NCBI GenBank assembly: GCA_018268515.1
Contig: JAFDWK010000066.1
Location: 1 to 63,832, forward strand
DNA length: 63,832 bases
Direction of reading: 5' to 3'
From: Actinomycetota bacterium
Lineage (GTDB): Bacteria; Actinomycetota; Actinomycetes; Actinomycetales; Microbacteriaceae
In this document: positions 7,144-16,972 of the stretch, one piece after another
Layout of the letters: the number at the start of each line of letters is the position of its first letter
Position numbering within the stretch: the first letter of the stretch is position 1
Made by a program: the position numbers and the translations under genes
Notes under the pieces: generated by a model
The model's input: the letters and a program-made list of their open reading frames with translations, nothing else
Databases searched by the model: none
What the model was told of the DNA's origin: nothing

Positions 7144-8970
7144 GTGGTCCAGTTCGAAGTCCCCGCGATCGTCAAAGCCGCCCCCGAGGACAACATCACC
7201 GACCTCCTCGAGCAGCGGGTGCAGAAGACCCCGAATCTCGCGCTGTTCTCCGTGCCGGAGGGCGCCGGCTGGCGCGACATCACCGCGAGCGAGTTCCGCA
7301 CCGCCGTGATCGCCCTCGCCAAGGGCTTCGTCGCCGCGGGCATCCAGCCGGGCGAGAAGGTCGGCTTCCTCGCCCGCACGACCTACGAGTGGACGCTGGT
7401 CGACTTCGCGCTGTTCTACGCCGGTGCGGTCATGGTGCCGATCTACGAGACCAGCTCCCCGTCGCAGATCCAGTGGATCATGGAGGACTCCGGGGCCATC
7501 TCGCTCCTGGTGGAGTCTCCGGAGCACTTCACCCGCTTCGACGAGGTGCGGGGCGACCTTCCGCTCGTCCGCGACGTGTGGCAGATGCACCTCGGCGCGC
7601 TCGCCCAGCTCACCGCGCAGGGCGCCGCCGTCGCGGACGAGGAGATCGAACGCCGCCGCAACCTCGCGAACGGCGCGGACATCGCCACGCTCATCTACAC
7701 CTCCGGATCCACCGGCCGCCCCAAGGGGTGCGTGCTCACGCACAGCAACTTCGTGGAGCTCTCGCGCAACGCCGCGAAATCACTCGACGACGTCGTGTCG
7801 GTCCAGGGCGCCTCGACGGTGCTGTTCATCACGACCGCGCACGTGTTCGCCCGGTTCATCTCCATCCTGGACATCCACGCCGGCGTACGCACCGGGCACC
7901 AGCCCGACACCAAGCAGCTGCTGCCAGCGCTCGGGTCGTTCAAGCCGACCTTCCTCCTCGCGGTCCCGCGCGTGTTCGAGAAGGTCTACAACTCCGCGGA
8001 GCAGAAGGCCGAGGCAGGGGGCAAGGGCAAGATCTTCCGCGCCGCTGCGGCGACCGCGATCGAGCACTCCCGCCTCGTCGAGGAGGGCGCGAAGATCCCG
8101 TTCGGGATGAGGATCAAGTTCGCCCTCTTCGACAAGCTCGTCTACGCGAAGCTGCGCGAGGCGATGGGCGGCAACGTGCAGTACGCGATCTCCGGATCCG
8201 CACCGCTCGGATCCCGGCTCGGGCACTTCTTCCACAGCCTCGGGGTCGTGATCCTGGAGGGCTACGGCCTCACCGAGACCACCGCCCCGGCCACGGTGAA
8301 CCTGGCGGACAAGTCGAAGATCGGCACGGTCGGCCCCGCCCTGCCGGGAGTCGGGATCCGCCTCGCCGACGACGGCGAGATCGAGGTGCGCGGCATCAAC
8401 GTGTTCGCGGAGTACTGGAACAACCCCGAGGCCACCGAGGCCGCGTTCCACGACGGCTGGTTCCGCACCGGAGACCTCGGCTCCTTCGACGACGAGGGGT
8501 TCCTCACGATCACCGGCCGCAAGAAGGAGATCATCGTCACCGCCGGTGGCAAGAACGTCTCCCCCGCCGCCCTCGAGGATCCGATCCGCGCCAACCCGAT
8601 CGTCGGGCAGGTGGTGGTCGTCGGCGATCAGAAGCCGTTCATCGCCGCGCTCGTCACGCTCGACCCCGAGATGCTGCCCGCGTGGCTCGCGAACAACGGC
8701 CTCCCCGCGGACATGTCGCTCGCCGACGCCGCGACGAACGACGCGGTGCGCGCCGAGGTGCAGCGTGCGATCGATGTCGCGAACACCCGCGTGTCGCGCG
8801 CCGAGTCGATCCGCAAGTTCACGATCCTGCCCTCCGAGTGGACCGAGGCGAGCGGGCACCTCACGCCCAAGCTCTCGATCAAGCGCAACGTGATCATGAA
8901 GGACTTCGCGCCGCAGATCGCCGAGATCTACGACCAGACGACCGCGACCACCACGGTGCCGCTGGGCTGA
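7144..8970 (+). CDS. fadD: Long-chain fatty-acid--CoA ligase (FadD15-like)
   Basis: 608 aa adenylate-forming enzyme that activates fatty acids to acyl-CoA by way of acyl-AMP. The P-loop-like AMP-binding motif YTSGSTGRPKG is at residues 185-195. The YGLTETTAP motif, the hinge FRTGDLG and the C-terminal ITGRKKEIIVTAGGKNVSP follow in order, so both the large domain and the lid are complete. The GTG at 7144 is set by AAGGAGTT 3 nt upstream. The same frame is open back to 6262, but that stretch is antisense to plsC. In mycobacteria fadD15 lies near pknL, aroG and Rv2182c, so synteny supports a FadD15-type role. Confidence 0.93.
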   Translation: MVQFEVPAIVKAAPEDNITDLLEQRVQKTPNLALFSVPEGAGWRDITASEFRTAVIALAKGFVAAGIQPGEKVGFLARTTYEWTLVDFALFYAGAVMVPIYETSSPSQIQWIMEDSGAISLLVESPEHFTRFDEVRGDLPLVRDVWQMHLGALAQLTAQGAAVADEEIERRRNLANGADIATLIYTSGSTGRPKGCVLTHSNFVELSRNAAKSLDDVVSVQGASTVLFITTAHVFARFISILDIHAGVRTGHQPDTKQLLPALGSFKPTFLLAVPRVFEKVYNSAEQKAEAGGKGKIFRAAAATAIEHSRLVEEGAKIPFGMRIKFALFDKLVYAKLREAMGGNVQYAISGSAPLGSRLGHFFHSLGVVILEGYGLTETTAPATVNLADKSKIGTVGPALPGVGIRLADDGEIEVRGINVFAEYWNNPEATEAAFHDGWFRTGDLGSFDDEGFLTITGRKKEIIVTAGGKNVSPAALEDPIRANPIVGQVVVVGDQKPFIAALVTLDPEMLPAWLANNGLPADMSLADAATNDAVRAEVQRAIDVANTRVSRAESIRKFTILPSEWTEASGHLTPKLSIKRNVIMKDFAPQIAEIYDQTTATTTVPLG

Positions 8971-8977
8971 CGTCGTT

Positions 8978-9074
8978 CTTCGTCTCGTCGCTTCGCTCCT
9001 CGCTCAGGAACCGCACCCCACTCCGGTTCCTGAGCGAGCGACTCCGGTTCCTGAGCGAGCGCAGCGAGACGAAG
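8978..9074. repeat. Long imperfect inverted repeat with internal duplication
   Basis: The left arm (8978-9013) pairs with the right arm (9045-9074): CTTCGTCTCG and CTCGCTCAGGAACCG face CGGTTCCTGAGCGAG and CGAGACGAAG. A 21-bp unit containing CGGTTCCTGAGCGAG is repeated directly at 9020-9040 and 9041-9061. It fills the space between the convergent fadD and def genes and could terminate both. The arm ends resemble the repeat at 16163-16263. Confidence 0.8.
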
Positions 9075-9079
9075 GACGC

Positions 9080-9571
9080 TCAGAACCAGGAGCTCTCGCG
9101 CACCTCGCGCATCGCGATCTTGCGGGTCTCGGGATCCAGCCGGGAGAGGTAGACCTTGCCGTCCAGGTGGTCGGTCTCGTGCTGCAGGGCCTGCGCGAGC
9201 AGCCCCTCCCCTTCCAGCACCACGGGCTCGCCGTCGAGGTCGATGCCCTCCACACGCGCCCACGGGTACCGCAACGCGTCGTGCCAGAGACCCGGCACGG
9301 AAAGGCAGCCCTCGCCGGTGGGCACGGGCTCGCCGCGCACCTCGGTGAGCACGGGGTTCAGCACATAGCCGATGTCGCCGTCGATGTTGTAGCTGAACGC
9401 ACGCAGCGCCACGCCGATCTGCGGGGCGGCGACACCGGCCCGCCCGGGCAGCTCCACGCTGTCGACGAGATCGGCGACGAGGGCGCGGACACCGTCGTCG
9501 ATCGTGCCGATCTCGGCGCACACCGTGCGCAGCACCGGGTCGCCGTAGAGGCGGATCTCACGCACCGTCAT
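9080..9571 (-). CDS. def: Peptide deformylase
   Basis: 163 aa metalloenzyme that removes the formyl group from nascent proteins. All three motifs are present: GRAGVAAPQ at 43-51 (motif I, slightly divergent from GxGLAAxQ), EGCLS at 87-91 with the metal Cys, and HETDH at 131-135 with two metal His and the catalytic Glu. Its ATG overlaps the TGA of the upstream MinD-like gene by one base (TGATG), so its translation is probably coupled to that gene. This is an unusual partner for a deformylase. Confidence 0.95.
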   Translation of the reverse strand: MTVREIRLYGDPVLRTVCAEIGTIDDGVRALVADLVDSVELPGRAGVAAPQIGVALRAFSYNIDGDIGYVLNPVLTEVRGEPVPTGEGCLSVPGLWHDALRYPWARVEGIDLDGEPVVLEGEGLLAQALQHETDHLDGKVYLSRLDPETRKIAMREVRESSWF

Positions 9572-11664
9572 CAGGCGGCCTGCGCCCTCAGGCCCTCGAC
9601 GACGACCGCGGCGAGCTCGCGGGCAGCCTGCCGGGTCTCGGGCTGGAGGGCGGAGAAGGTGATGGCGCTGCCTGCCGCGATCTGCGGGTCATAGGGGATC
9701 CGCAGCACCCGCGCGACGCGGGTGCGGAAGTGCGCCTCGAGCTCGCCCAGGCGCACCATCGGCGATCCGGGGGTGGCCTGGTTGAGCACGACCACGGCCT
9801 GGCGCACCTTGTCCGCGTAACCGTTGGTCTCCAGCCAGGTGAGCGTCTCCGAGGCGAGTCGCGCCTCGTCGACGCTGAGGCCGGCGACGATCACGACGGT
9901 GTCGGCCCGGTCCAGGGTCGCCCCCATCACGGAGTGCACGATGCCGGTGCCGGTGTCGGTGAGCACCAGCGAGTAGTAGTGTGCGGCGACCGAGGCGACC
10001 TGGTCGTAGTCCTCGTCGCTGAACGCCTCCGACACGCGCGGATCGGCGTCCGACGCGAGCACGTCCAGGCGGGTGGCGTCCCGGGAGACCACGGCCGAGA
10101 TGTCGTGGTAGCCGCTCACCTGGTCATGGATGCGGACCAGGTCGCGCACGGTCTTGCTGCTGGTGCGCGCGATCCGGTCGGCCAGGGTGCCGCGGTCGGG
10201 GTTCGCGTCGACGGCGATCACCCGGTCCTCCCGGGCGTCGGCGAGGGCCATGCCGAGCAGTGCGGTCACCGTGGTCTTGCCGATGCCGCCCTTGCGACTC
10301 AGCACGGGGACGAACCGTGCCGTGCCCTGCAGCGGCGCGGCGATGCGGGCGGTCAGCGCCTTGCGCTGCTGCGCACGCTTGCCGTCGCCGATGTTGATGC
10401 GCCGCCCGGAGACCGTGTACAGCAGGTGGCTCCACAGTCCCTCGGGTTCGGGCCCCGCGATCCTGCTCGAGTCCAGCAGCCGGTCGGCGGTGAGCAGATC
10501 CGCGCTCTCGCGCTCGCGGTCGCCGAGCTGGTCCAGCCGGCGCGACGTGAGGTCGGGCTCGGGGATCCGGGCATGGTCGTCGGTCATGATCTCCTCCTCG
10601 GCCCCTGCGGAGGTCGCGGCGTTCTCATCGAGCTCTCGCGGCGATGCCGGCTCCGCCACGTGGGCGGCGCGCAGCGTCCTCACCTCGGCGACGGATGCCG
10701 AGAACGGCTCGGCCCGATCGGGCTCGAGCACGGCCCCGATCCCGGGCGCAGGGGCGGGGTATGCGTCCAAGGTCGACATGGCACGCCAGGGTCGCGACGG
10801 CGCGGGGGCGTCGACGGATGCCAGGGCGGGCGTGTCGTCGACGGATGCGAGGAGGCGCCCGTCGACCGCCGCGGCGGAGCCCTGATCCTCATCGGGCTGC
10901 ACGACGTCATCGGGCTGCACGACGTCATCGGACTGTTCGACGTCATCGGACTGCACGACGTCGCGGGCCTGTTCGCCGAGGTGTTCGGCAGTCGCGGCGG
11001 ACTCGCGCGGATCGACGGCCTCAGCGGCTTCGCGAGCGGAATCGCCGAACGCATCGTCCGTCGGGTCCGCTGCGTCCTCGGCCCGCGCGCCGGCGGCGAC
11101 CGGAGCGCGCCCGTCGACCGCAACCTCGGCGACGGGCAGGTCATCGGCGCGTGCCGGTCCGGCCGGCGAATCGGTCTCCTCCACGGGCGCCGCCGATACC
11201 GTCGGCGTCGCCGGTACCGGCTCGACGGATCCGTCGTCGCCGCCCACCGCACCCGCGTCGGCCTCGGCTTCGGCGTCGGCTTCGGAATCGGCTTCGGAAT
11301 CGGCCTCGTCCGTGACAGGGACGTCCTCGACGAGTTCGGCTTCCACGATCTCCTCGGCGGCGGCCGGGATCTCGATCACGATGTCCGAGAAGCCCGCACC
11401 CCGATGGATCCTGCCGATGCCGTCGTCCTCCTGGACGAGAGCGGCGGGGTCGGCGTCGAGGACGAGGCCGGCGAAGGACTCCCCGTCGGTGACGTCGTCG
11501 TCGACGAGATCGTCGTCGTCCGGGACCGGCAGAGCGACGGGGACCTGCGCGGTCGCGTCGCCGAGCAACCCGATGCCGGCGGTGCCGATGGCTCCGGTGG
11601 CGTCGAGGATTCCGAGGTCTTCCCCGGGATCATCGCTCTGTGGGTTCCTGCGTTCTGTGCTCAT
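9571..11664 (-). CDS. MinD/ParA-like ATPase with long acidic N-terminal region
   Basis: 697 aa. Residues 1 to about 390 are low-complexity and strongly acidic, with Asp/Glu-rich runs such as [17 protein letters not shown] and four tandem DDVxQ-type units, so this half is probably disordered. The C-terminal half (about 430-697) is a MinD/ParA ATPase with a deviant Walker [13 protein letters not shown] and a switch region [12 protein letters not shown]. Later come LTDTGTG and [10 protein letters not shown]. Such ATPases also occur with type VII secretion and with polar positioning systems, but no such genes are nearby. The start is set by GGGGGAG before the ATG, with a possible -10 TAATCT at 11718-11713. 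The real function is unknown. Confidence 0.88.
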   Translation of the reverse strand: MSTERRNPQSDDPGEDLGILDATGAIGTAGIGLLGDATAQVPVALPVPDDDDLVDDDVTDGESFAGLVLDADPAALVQEDDGIGRIHRGAGFSDIVIEIPAAAEEIVEAELVEDVPVTDEADSEADSEADAEAEADAGAVGGDDGSVEPVPATPTVSAAPVEETDSPAGPARADDLPVAEVAVDGRAPVAAGARAEDAADPTDDAFGDSAREAAEAVDPRESAATAEHLGEQARDVVQSDDVEQSDDVVQPDDVVQPDEDQGSAAAVDGRLLASVDDTPALASVDAPAPSRPWRAMSTLDAYPAPAPGIGAVLEPDRAEPFSASVAEVRTLRAAHVAEPASPRELDENAATSAGAEEEIMTDDHARIPEPDLTSRRLDQLGDRERESADLLTADRLLDSSRIAGPEPEGLWSHLLYTVSGRRINIGDGKRAQQRKALTARIAAPLQGTARFVPVLSRKGGIGKTTVTALLGMALADAREDRVIAVDANPDRGTLADRIARTSSKTVRDLVRIHDQVSGYHDISAVVSRDATRLDVLASDADPRVSEAFSDEDYDQVASVAAHYYSLVLTDTGTGIVHSVMGATLDRADTVVIVAGLSVDEARLASETLTWLETNGYADKVRQAVVVLNQATPGSPMVRLGELEAHFRTRVARVLRIPYDPQIAAGSAITFSALQPETRQAARELAAVVVEGLRAQAA
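10891..10962 (-). repeat. Four 18-bp tandem repeats inside the MinD-like gene
   Basis: Four units of 18 bp (two identical, two with one or two changes) encode repeated DDVVQ-type hexapeptides in the acidic region. Whole-codon units allow length change without frameshift. Confidence 0.85.
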
Positions 11665-11800
11665 GATGTCTCTCCCCCGCGATGCGCCCTGTCGAGCGCA
11701 TCACAACGCACAAGATTAGTGCACTCGGCCGCACGCCCACGTGGCGGACCGGGGCGGAGAGGGTCCTGCGCGGACCACCCTCCGCCCCGTCCGGCCGCGC

Positions 11801-14800
11801 TCAGTCCGCGTGCGACGGGCGGATCACGACGAGCAGATCACCCGCGTCGACCTGCTGGGTGGCGCCGATCGCGAGCCGTTCGACGACGCCGTCCACGGGA
11901 GCGGTGATGGCCGCCTCCATCTTCATCGCCTCGATGGACGCCACCGGCTCGCCCGCACGCACCTCGTCGCCGACCTGGCATTTCATGGTCACCACGCCCG
12001 AGAACGGCGCCGCCACCTGACCGGGCCTGGACGTGTCCGCCTTCTCCACCTCGCGCACGTCGATCTTGAGGGAGCGGTCCCGCACGAACACCGGTCGCAG
12101 CTGGCCGTTCAGGGTGGTCATCACGGTGCGGATGCCCTTCTCGTCCGCCTCCCCGATCGCCTCGAGACCGACGTAGAGCTGCACTCCGGGATCGATCTCC
12201 GCGACGTGCTCCTCGCCCGGCACCAGGCCGTAGAGGTAGTCGGGCGTGCCGAGCGCGGACAGGTCGCCGAAGGTGGCCCGGTTGCGCTCGAACTCCGCGG
12301 CGGGGCCGGGGAAGAGCAGGCGGTTCAGCGCCTGCCGACGACCGAGGCTGTCCCCGTCGAGCGCACGCTGCTCATCCGCGGTGATCGGGACGACGTCGAT
12401 CGACACCCGCCGCCCTGCCAGCACCTTCGTGCGGAACGGCTCCGGCCACCCGCCGGGCAGGTCTCCCAGTTCGCCGGCCATGAAGCCGACCACGGAGTCG
12501 GGGATGTCGTAGTTCTGCGGGTTCTGCTCGAAGTCCGCGGGGTCCGCTCCGGCGGCCACGAGGGCCAGGGCGAGATCGCCGACGACCTTCGAGGAGGGCG
12601 TCACCTTGGGGATCCGGCCGAGGATCCGGTCCGCGGCCGCGTACATGTCCTCGATGCGCTCGAAGTCGTCTGCCAGGCCCAGCGCGATCGCCTGCTGCCG
12701 CAGGTTCGACAGCTGCCCGCCCGGGATCTCGTGGTGGTACACGCGGCCGGTGGGCGCGGGCAGGCCCGACTCGAAGGGGCGGTAGAGCTGGCGCACGCCT
12801 TCCCAGTACGGCTCCAGGTCGCCGATCGCCTGCAGATCGAGCCCGGTGTCGCGCTCGGTGTGCGCGAGGGCCGCGACGAGCGCGGACAGCGAGGGCTGGC
12901 TCGTCGTGCCGGACATCGGTGCGGCGGCGGTGTCGACCGCGTCGGCGCCCGCCGCACTCGCGGCCAGCAGCGTCGCGAGCTGCCCGCCGGCGGTGTCGTG
13001 GGTGTGCACCTGGACCGGCAGGTCGAACCGCTCGCGCAGGGCGGACACGAGGCGCGCCGCGGCCGCGGGCCGGAGGAGCCCCGCCATGTCCTTGATCGCG
13101 AGGATGTGCGCGCCGCTCTGAACGATCTGCTCGGCGAGGCCCAGGTAGTAGTCCAGCGTGTAGAGCTGCTCCGACGGGTCGAGCAGATCACCCGTGTAGC
13201 AGAGCGCCACCTCGGCGACCGCGGTGCCGGTCTCCAGCACCGCGTCGATCGCGGGGCGCATCTGAGACACGTCGTTGAGCGCGTCGAAGATGCGGAAGAT
13301 GTCGACCCCGGTGGACGCCGCCTCGCGCACGAAGGCGTTCGTCACCTCGACCGGCCGTGGGGTGTAGCCGACCGTGTTGCGTCCGCGCAGCAGCATCTGC
13401 AGCGGGATGTTGGGCAGCGCCGCGCGCAGCGCCTCCAGGCGCTCCCACGGGTCCTCCGCGAGGAAGCGCAGGGCCACGTCGTAGGTCGCGCCGCCCCATG
13501 CCTCGATCGAGAGCAGCTGCGGCGTCATCCGCGCCGCGTGCGGACCGACGCGCACCAGGTCCCGCGTGCGCACACGCGTGGCGAGCAGCGACTGGTGCGC
13601 ATCGCGGTACGTCGTCTCGGTCACCGCGAGCGCCGTCTGCTCCCGCAGCGCCTGGGCGAAGCCGGCCGGCCCGAGCCGCAGCAGCCGCTCACGGGCCCCG
13701 GCGGGCGGCTCCGCGCTCAGGTCGATCTTCGGGAGCTTGCTGCCCGGAGAGGGCGACAGCGGCTTCGCGCCGTACGGCTTGTTCACGGTGACGTCGCCGA
13801 GCCAGTTCAGCAGCCGGGTCGCGCGGTCCCTGGAGGGATTGCTGGTGAGCAGCTCCGGACGCTCCTCGATGAAGAGCGTCGACACGTCACCGGCGACGAA
13901 CGCCGGGTCGTCCAGCACCGCCCGCAGGAACGGGATGTTGGTGGCGACACCGCGGATCCGGAACTCGGCGAGTGCCCGCTTCGCCCGTGCCACCGCCGCC
14001 GGGAAGTCGCGGCCGCGACAGGTGAGCTTCGCGAGCATCGAGTCGAAGTGCGGGCTGATCTGGGAACCCGCGGCCGTGGTGCCGCCGTCGAGACGGATGC
14101 CGGCGCCGCCCGGCGAGCGGTAGGTCGTGATCCGTCCGGTGTCGGGTCGGAAGCCCTGCGCCGGATCCTCCGTCGTGATCCGGCACTGCAGGGCGGCGCC
14201 GCGCAGCTGGATGCTGTCCTGGTCCAGGCCCAGATCGGAGAGCGTCTCGCCCGCCGCGATCCGGATCTGCGACTGCACGAGGTCGACGTCGGTGACTTCC
14301 TCGGTGACCGTGTGCTCGACCTGGATCCGCGGGTTCATCTCGATGAAGACGACCTCGCCGGCCCGCTCCCCCGCGGTCTCCAGGAGGAACTCGACGGTGC
14401 CCGCGTTCTCGTAGCCGATGGACTTCGCAAAGGCGACCGCATAGCCGTGCAGGGCCTTGCGGATCGTGTCGTCGAGGTTCGGCGCCGGGGCGATCTCGAC
14501 CACCTTCTGATGGCGGCGCTGCACCGAGCAGTCGCGCTCGAACAGGTGCACGGTGTGCCCCGTGCCGTCCGCGAGCACCTGCACCTCGATGTGCCGCGGC
14601 CGCTGCACGGCCTGCTCGAGGAACACCCGCGCATCGCCGAAGGCGCTGCCGGCCTCGCGCATGGCCTCGGCCAGTGCGGGCGCCAGCTCTCCGATCGACG
14701 CCACCCGGCGCATCCCGCGTCCGCCGCCGCCGGCGACGGCCTTGACGAAGATGGGGAATCCGATGCCCTCGGCCTGGGCCACCAGCTCGTCGACGTCGTC

Positions 14801-15214
14801 GGAGGCCGCGGTCGACCGCAGCACCGGCACGCCCGCCGCGACCGCGTGCTGCTTCGCGGTCACCTTGTTGCCGGCCATCTCCAGCACGTGCGACGGCGGA
14901 CCGATGAACGCGATCCCGTGCTCCGCGGCGCGGGCGGCCAGCTCGGGGTTCTCCGAGAGGAAGCCGTATCCCGGATAGATCGCGTCCGCTCCGCTCTCAC
15001 GCGCGACGCGGATGATCTCGTCCACGTCGAGGTAGGCGCGGACCGGATGCCCGACCTCGCCGATCTGATAGGACTCGTCCGCTTTCTGGCGGTGGAGGGA
15101 TCCGCGATCCTCCCAGGGGAACACGGCGACTGTGCGCGCCCCCACTTCGAATGCCGCGCGGAACGCGCGGATGGCGATCTCGCCACGGTTGGCCACAAGG
15201 ATCTTCTGGAACAT
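11801..15214 (-). CDS. pyc: Pyruvate carboxylase
   Basis: 1137 aa biotin enzyme that carboxylates pyruvate to oxaloacetate and so refills the TCA cycle. The order is biotin carboxylase with ATP-grasp (about 1-455; KILVANRGEIAIR and the Gly-rich VAGGGGRGMRRV), carboxyltransferase TIM barrel (about 530-830; RDAHQSLLATR and HTHDTAGGQ), and a biotinyl domain whose IEAMKMEA motif places the biotin on Lys1098. The ATG at 15214 is chosen because GAGGTG lies 3 nt upstream and the protein then begins MFQKILVANRGE, like relatives. An in-frame extension to 15250 is possible but has no support. Confidence 0.96.
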   Translation of the reverse strand: MFQKILVANRGEIAIRAFRAAFEVGARTVAVFPWEDRGSLHRQKADESYQIGEVGHPVRAYLDVDEIIRVARESGADAIYPGYGFLSENPELAARAAEHGIAFIGPPSHVLEMAGNKVTAKQHAVAAGVPVLRSTAASDDVDELVAQAEGIGFPIFVKAVAGGGGRGMRRVASIGELAPALAEAMREAGSAFGDARVFLEQAVQRPRHIEVQVLADGTGHTVHLFERDCSVQRRHQKVVEIAPAPNLDDTIRKALHGYAVAFAKSIGYENAGTVEFLLETAGERAGEVVFIEMNPRIQVEHTVTEEVTDVDLVQSQIRIAAGETLSDLGLDQDSIQLRGAALQCRITTEDPAQGFRPDTGRITTYRSPGGAGIRLDGGTTAAGSQISPHFDSMLAKLTCRGRDFPAAVARAKRALAEFRIRGVATNIPFLRAVLDDPAFVAGDVSTLFIEERPELLTSNPSRDRATRLLNWLGDVTVNKPYGAKPLSPSPGSKLPKIDLSAEPPAGARERLLRLGPAGFAQALREQTALAVTETTYRDAHQSLLATRVRTRDLVRVGPHAARMTPQLLSIEAWGGATYDVALRFLAEDPWERLEALRAALPNIPLQMLLRGRNTVGYTPRPVEVTNAFVREAASTGVDIFRIFDALNDVSQMRPAIDAVLETGTAVAEVALCYTGDLLDPSEQLYTLDYYLGLAEQIVQSGAHILAIKDMAGLLRPAAAARLVSALRERFDLPVQVHTHDTAGGQLATLLAASAAGADAVDTAAAPMSGTTSQPSLSALVAALAHTERDTGLDLQAIGDLEPYWEGVRQLYRPFESGLPAPTGRVYHHEIPGGQLSNLRQQAIALGLADDFERIEDMYAAADRILGRIPKVTPSSKVVGDLALALVAAGADPADFEQNPQNYDIPDSVVGFMAGELGDLPGGWPEPFRTKVLAGRRVSIDVVPITADEQRALDGDSLGRRQALNRLLFPGPAAEFERNRATFGDLSALGTPDYLYGLVPGEEHVAEIDPGVQLYVGLEAIGEADEKGIRTVMTTLNGQLRPVFVRDRSLKIDVREVEKADTSRPGQVAAPFSGVVTMKCQVGDEVRAGEPVASIEAMKMEAAITAPVDGVVERLAIGATQQVDAGDLLVVIRPSHAD

Positions 15215-15285
15215 GGGCACCTCGAACACTGGTTGCGCAGCTACGCGCATCGGGGGGCTGAGTGTGTCCTCAGCCTAGAGGAAGG

Positions 15286-15291
15286 TAACGT
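15286..15291 (+). promoter_or_regulatory. Possible -10 for leaderless ParA mRNA
   Basis: TAACGT followed by 7 nt and GTG at 15299. The alternative start GTG at 15290 would use GAGGAAGG at 15278-15285 as ribosome binding site. Confidence 0.4.
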
Positions 15292-15298
15292 GGTCTCC

Positions 15299-16108
15299 GT
15301 GCACGTACTCAGCGTCAGTTCCCTCAAGGGCGGTGTCGGCAAGACGACCGTGACCCTCGGCCTCGCCTCGGCGGCCTTCGCCCGCGGCGTCCGGACCCTC
15401 GTGGTCGACCTCGACCCGCAGTCGGACGTCTCCACCGGCATGGACATCCAGGTCGCCGGGCGGCTCAACATCGCCGACGTCCTGGCGAACCCCAAGGAGA
15501 AGGTCGTCCGCCAGGCGATCACGTCCTCGGGCTGGGCGAAGGTGCATCCCGGGACGATCGACGTGCTCATCGGCAGCCCCTCCGCGATCAACTTCGACGG
15601 TCCGCACCCGAGCGTGCGCGACGTATGGAAGCTGGAGGAGGCCCTCGCCGCCGTCGAGGCCGACTACGACCTCGTGCTGATCGACTGCGCGCCGTCGCTG
15701 AACGCGCTCACCCGCACCGCCTGGGCCGCGAGCGACCGGGTCATGGTCGTCACCGAGCCGGGACTGTTCTCGGTCGCCGCCGCGGACCGCGCGCTGCGCG
15801 CCATCGAGGAGATCCGTCGCGGCCTCTCCCCGCGCCTGCAGCCGCTGGGCATCGTGGTCAACCGCGTGCGCCCGCAGTCCATCGAGCATCAGTTCCGCAT
15901 CAAGGAGCTGCGTGACATGTTCGGACCGCTGGTGCTGTCGCCGCAGCTGCCCGAGCGCACCTCGCTGCAGCAGGCGCAGGGCGCCGCGAAGCCGCTGCAC
16001 ATCTGGCCCGGCGACTCCGCGCAGGAGCTCGCCGCCGACTTCGACACGCTGCTGGACCGGGTGATCCGCACCGGGCGCATCGCCCTGCCCGACGACACCC
16101 GCGTCTGA
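15299..16108 (+). CDS. ParA-family ATPase without a ParB partner
   Basis: About 269 aa. It begins HVLSVSSLKGGVGKTTVTL, the deviant Walker A of ParA proteins, followed by VVDLDPQSDVSTGMD and Walker B-like LVLIDCAPSLNALT, so ATP binding and dimerisation are expected. Two starts are possible: GTG at 15299 (leaderless pattern) or GTG at 15290 (a Shine-Dalgarno lies 4 nt upstream). The open frame runs back to 11741, but that is antisense to pyc. It diverges from pyc by 84 bp and has no ParB or centromere-like sites beside it, so it may position something other than the chromosome. Cargo is unknown. Confidence 0.9.
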   Translation: MHVLSVSSLKGGVGKTTVTLGLASAAFARGVRTLVVDLDPQSDVSTGMDIQVAGRLNIADVLANPKEKVVRQAITSSGWAKVHPGTIDVLIGSPSAINFDGPHPSVRDVWKLEEALAAVEADYDLVLIDCAPSLNALTRTAWAASDRVMVVTEPGLFSVAAADRALRAIEEIRRGLSPRLQPLGIVVNRVRPQSIEHQFRIKELRDMFGPLVLSPQLPERTSLQQAQGAAKPLHIWPGDSAQELAADFDTLLDRVIRTGRIALPDDTRV

Positions 16109-16162
16109 TTCCGCGCCCCTCCGGGCTCGTCGACCGAACACACGCCCCTCCCCACCGGGGTC

Positions 16163-16263
16163 GTTGAGCGAGCACGGCCGAAGGCCGAGCGAGACGAAAC
16201 GCGGTGCCCTCACGAGGACGCCCCGATCGTCTCGCTCCCCGCCGCGCTCGGTGCTCGCTCAAC
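16163..16263. repeat. Long imperfect inverted repeat
   Basis: The arms GTTGAGCGAGCAC and GAGCGAGACGA on the left (16163-16197) are mirrored at 16227-16263. The element sits between the convergent parA and merR genes. Its arm ends match those of the 8978-9074 element, so the two belong to one dispersed family and may also act as terminators. Confidence 0.75.
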
Positions 16264-16294
16264 GCCCCCAGAACAGGGCCGGAGCAGACCGCTG

Positions 16295-16840
16295 TCAGGC
16301 GGTGCGACGCGCGCGACGTGCGGCGAGGTCGTCCGCCGGCTCCGGCACGAGCGCGTCGAACTCCACCAGCGTCGCCTCGACCTCGTGGAACACCTTGCCC
16401 ACGGCGATGCCGAAGACGCCCTGGCCGCGGCTCAGCAGGTCGATGACCTCGTCGTTCGAGGTGCACAGGTAGACCGAGGCGCCGTCGCTCATGAGCGTCG
16501 TGCCCGCCAGATCGCGGATGCCGGCGGCCCGCAGCTGATCGACGGCGGTGCGGATCTGCTGCAGCGAGATGCCGGTGTTCAGCAGCTCCTTGACGAGCTT
16601 GAGCACGAGGATGTCGCGGAAGCCGTAGAGGCGCTGGGAACCGGATCCGCGTGCGCCGCGGACGGTCGGCACGACCAGCTCTGTGCGGGCCCAGTAGTCC
16701 AGCTGGCGGTAGGTGATGCCCGCCGCGCGCGCGGCCACGGCCCCGCGGTAGCCGACCTCGTCGTCCATCGCGGGAAGCCCGTCGGTGAAGAGGAGATCGT
16801 CTCCGAACGACGGTGCATCGCCCCGTTCCTCGGTGCTCAT
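16295..16840 (-). CDS. MerR-family transcriptional regulator (Rv1830-like)
   Basis: 181 aa DNA-binding protein. The MerR helix-turn-helix and wing lie at about 40-110 (YRGAVAARAAGITYRQLDYWART through GSGSQRLYGFRDILVLKLVKELL). The C-terminal part has no cysteine cluster typical of metal sensors. The ATG at 16840 is preceded by GAGGAGG with a 5-nt gap; a longer frame to 16870 lacks support. In mycobacteria the order garA, Rv1828 and Rv1830 is conserved, and the same order appears here, so this is likely the Rv1830 equivalent. The gene between them in mycobacteria (Rv1829, DUF151) is absent. Confidence 0.88.
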   Translation of the reverse strand: MSTEERGDAPSFGDDLLFTDGLPAMDDEVGYRGAVAARAAGITYRQLDYWARTELVVPTVRGARGSGSQRLYGFRDILVLKLVKELLNTGISLQQIRTAVDQLRAAGIRDLAGTTLMSDGASVYLCTSNDEVIDLLSRGQGVFGIAVGKVFHEVEATLVEFDALVPEPADDLAARRARRTA

Positions 16841-16972
16841 GGCATCCTCCTCATCCTGAAGGCACAGCATCCTTCAACCACAACCTGAAAGTCGATGACT
16901 CCACGCTAGATCAGCACGGCATCCCCGACAACGACATCCGCTCCCGCCCGGGGGTGTGTCGCAATCAGTTCG

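Noticed and set aside
6973-7743. N-terminal extension of plsC to 486 aa
   Set aside because: It is antisense to fadD and has no PlsC features; a good ribosome binding site supports the start at 6972.
11741-15298. 1455-codon open frame on the plus strand running into parA
   Set aside because: It is antisense to pyruvate carboxylase over its first 3.5 kb and rich in Arg/His/Val typical of a shadow frame; only the ParA part is real.
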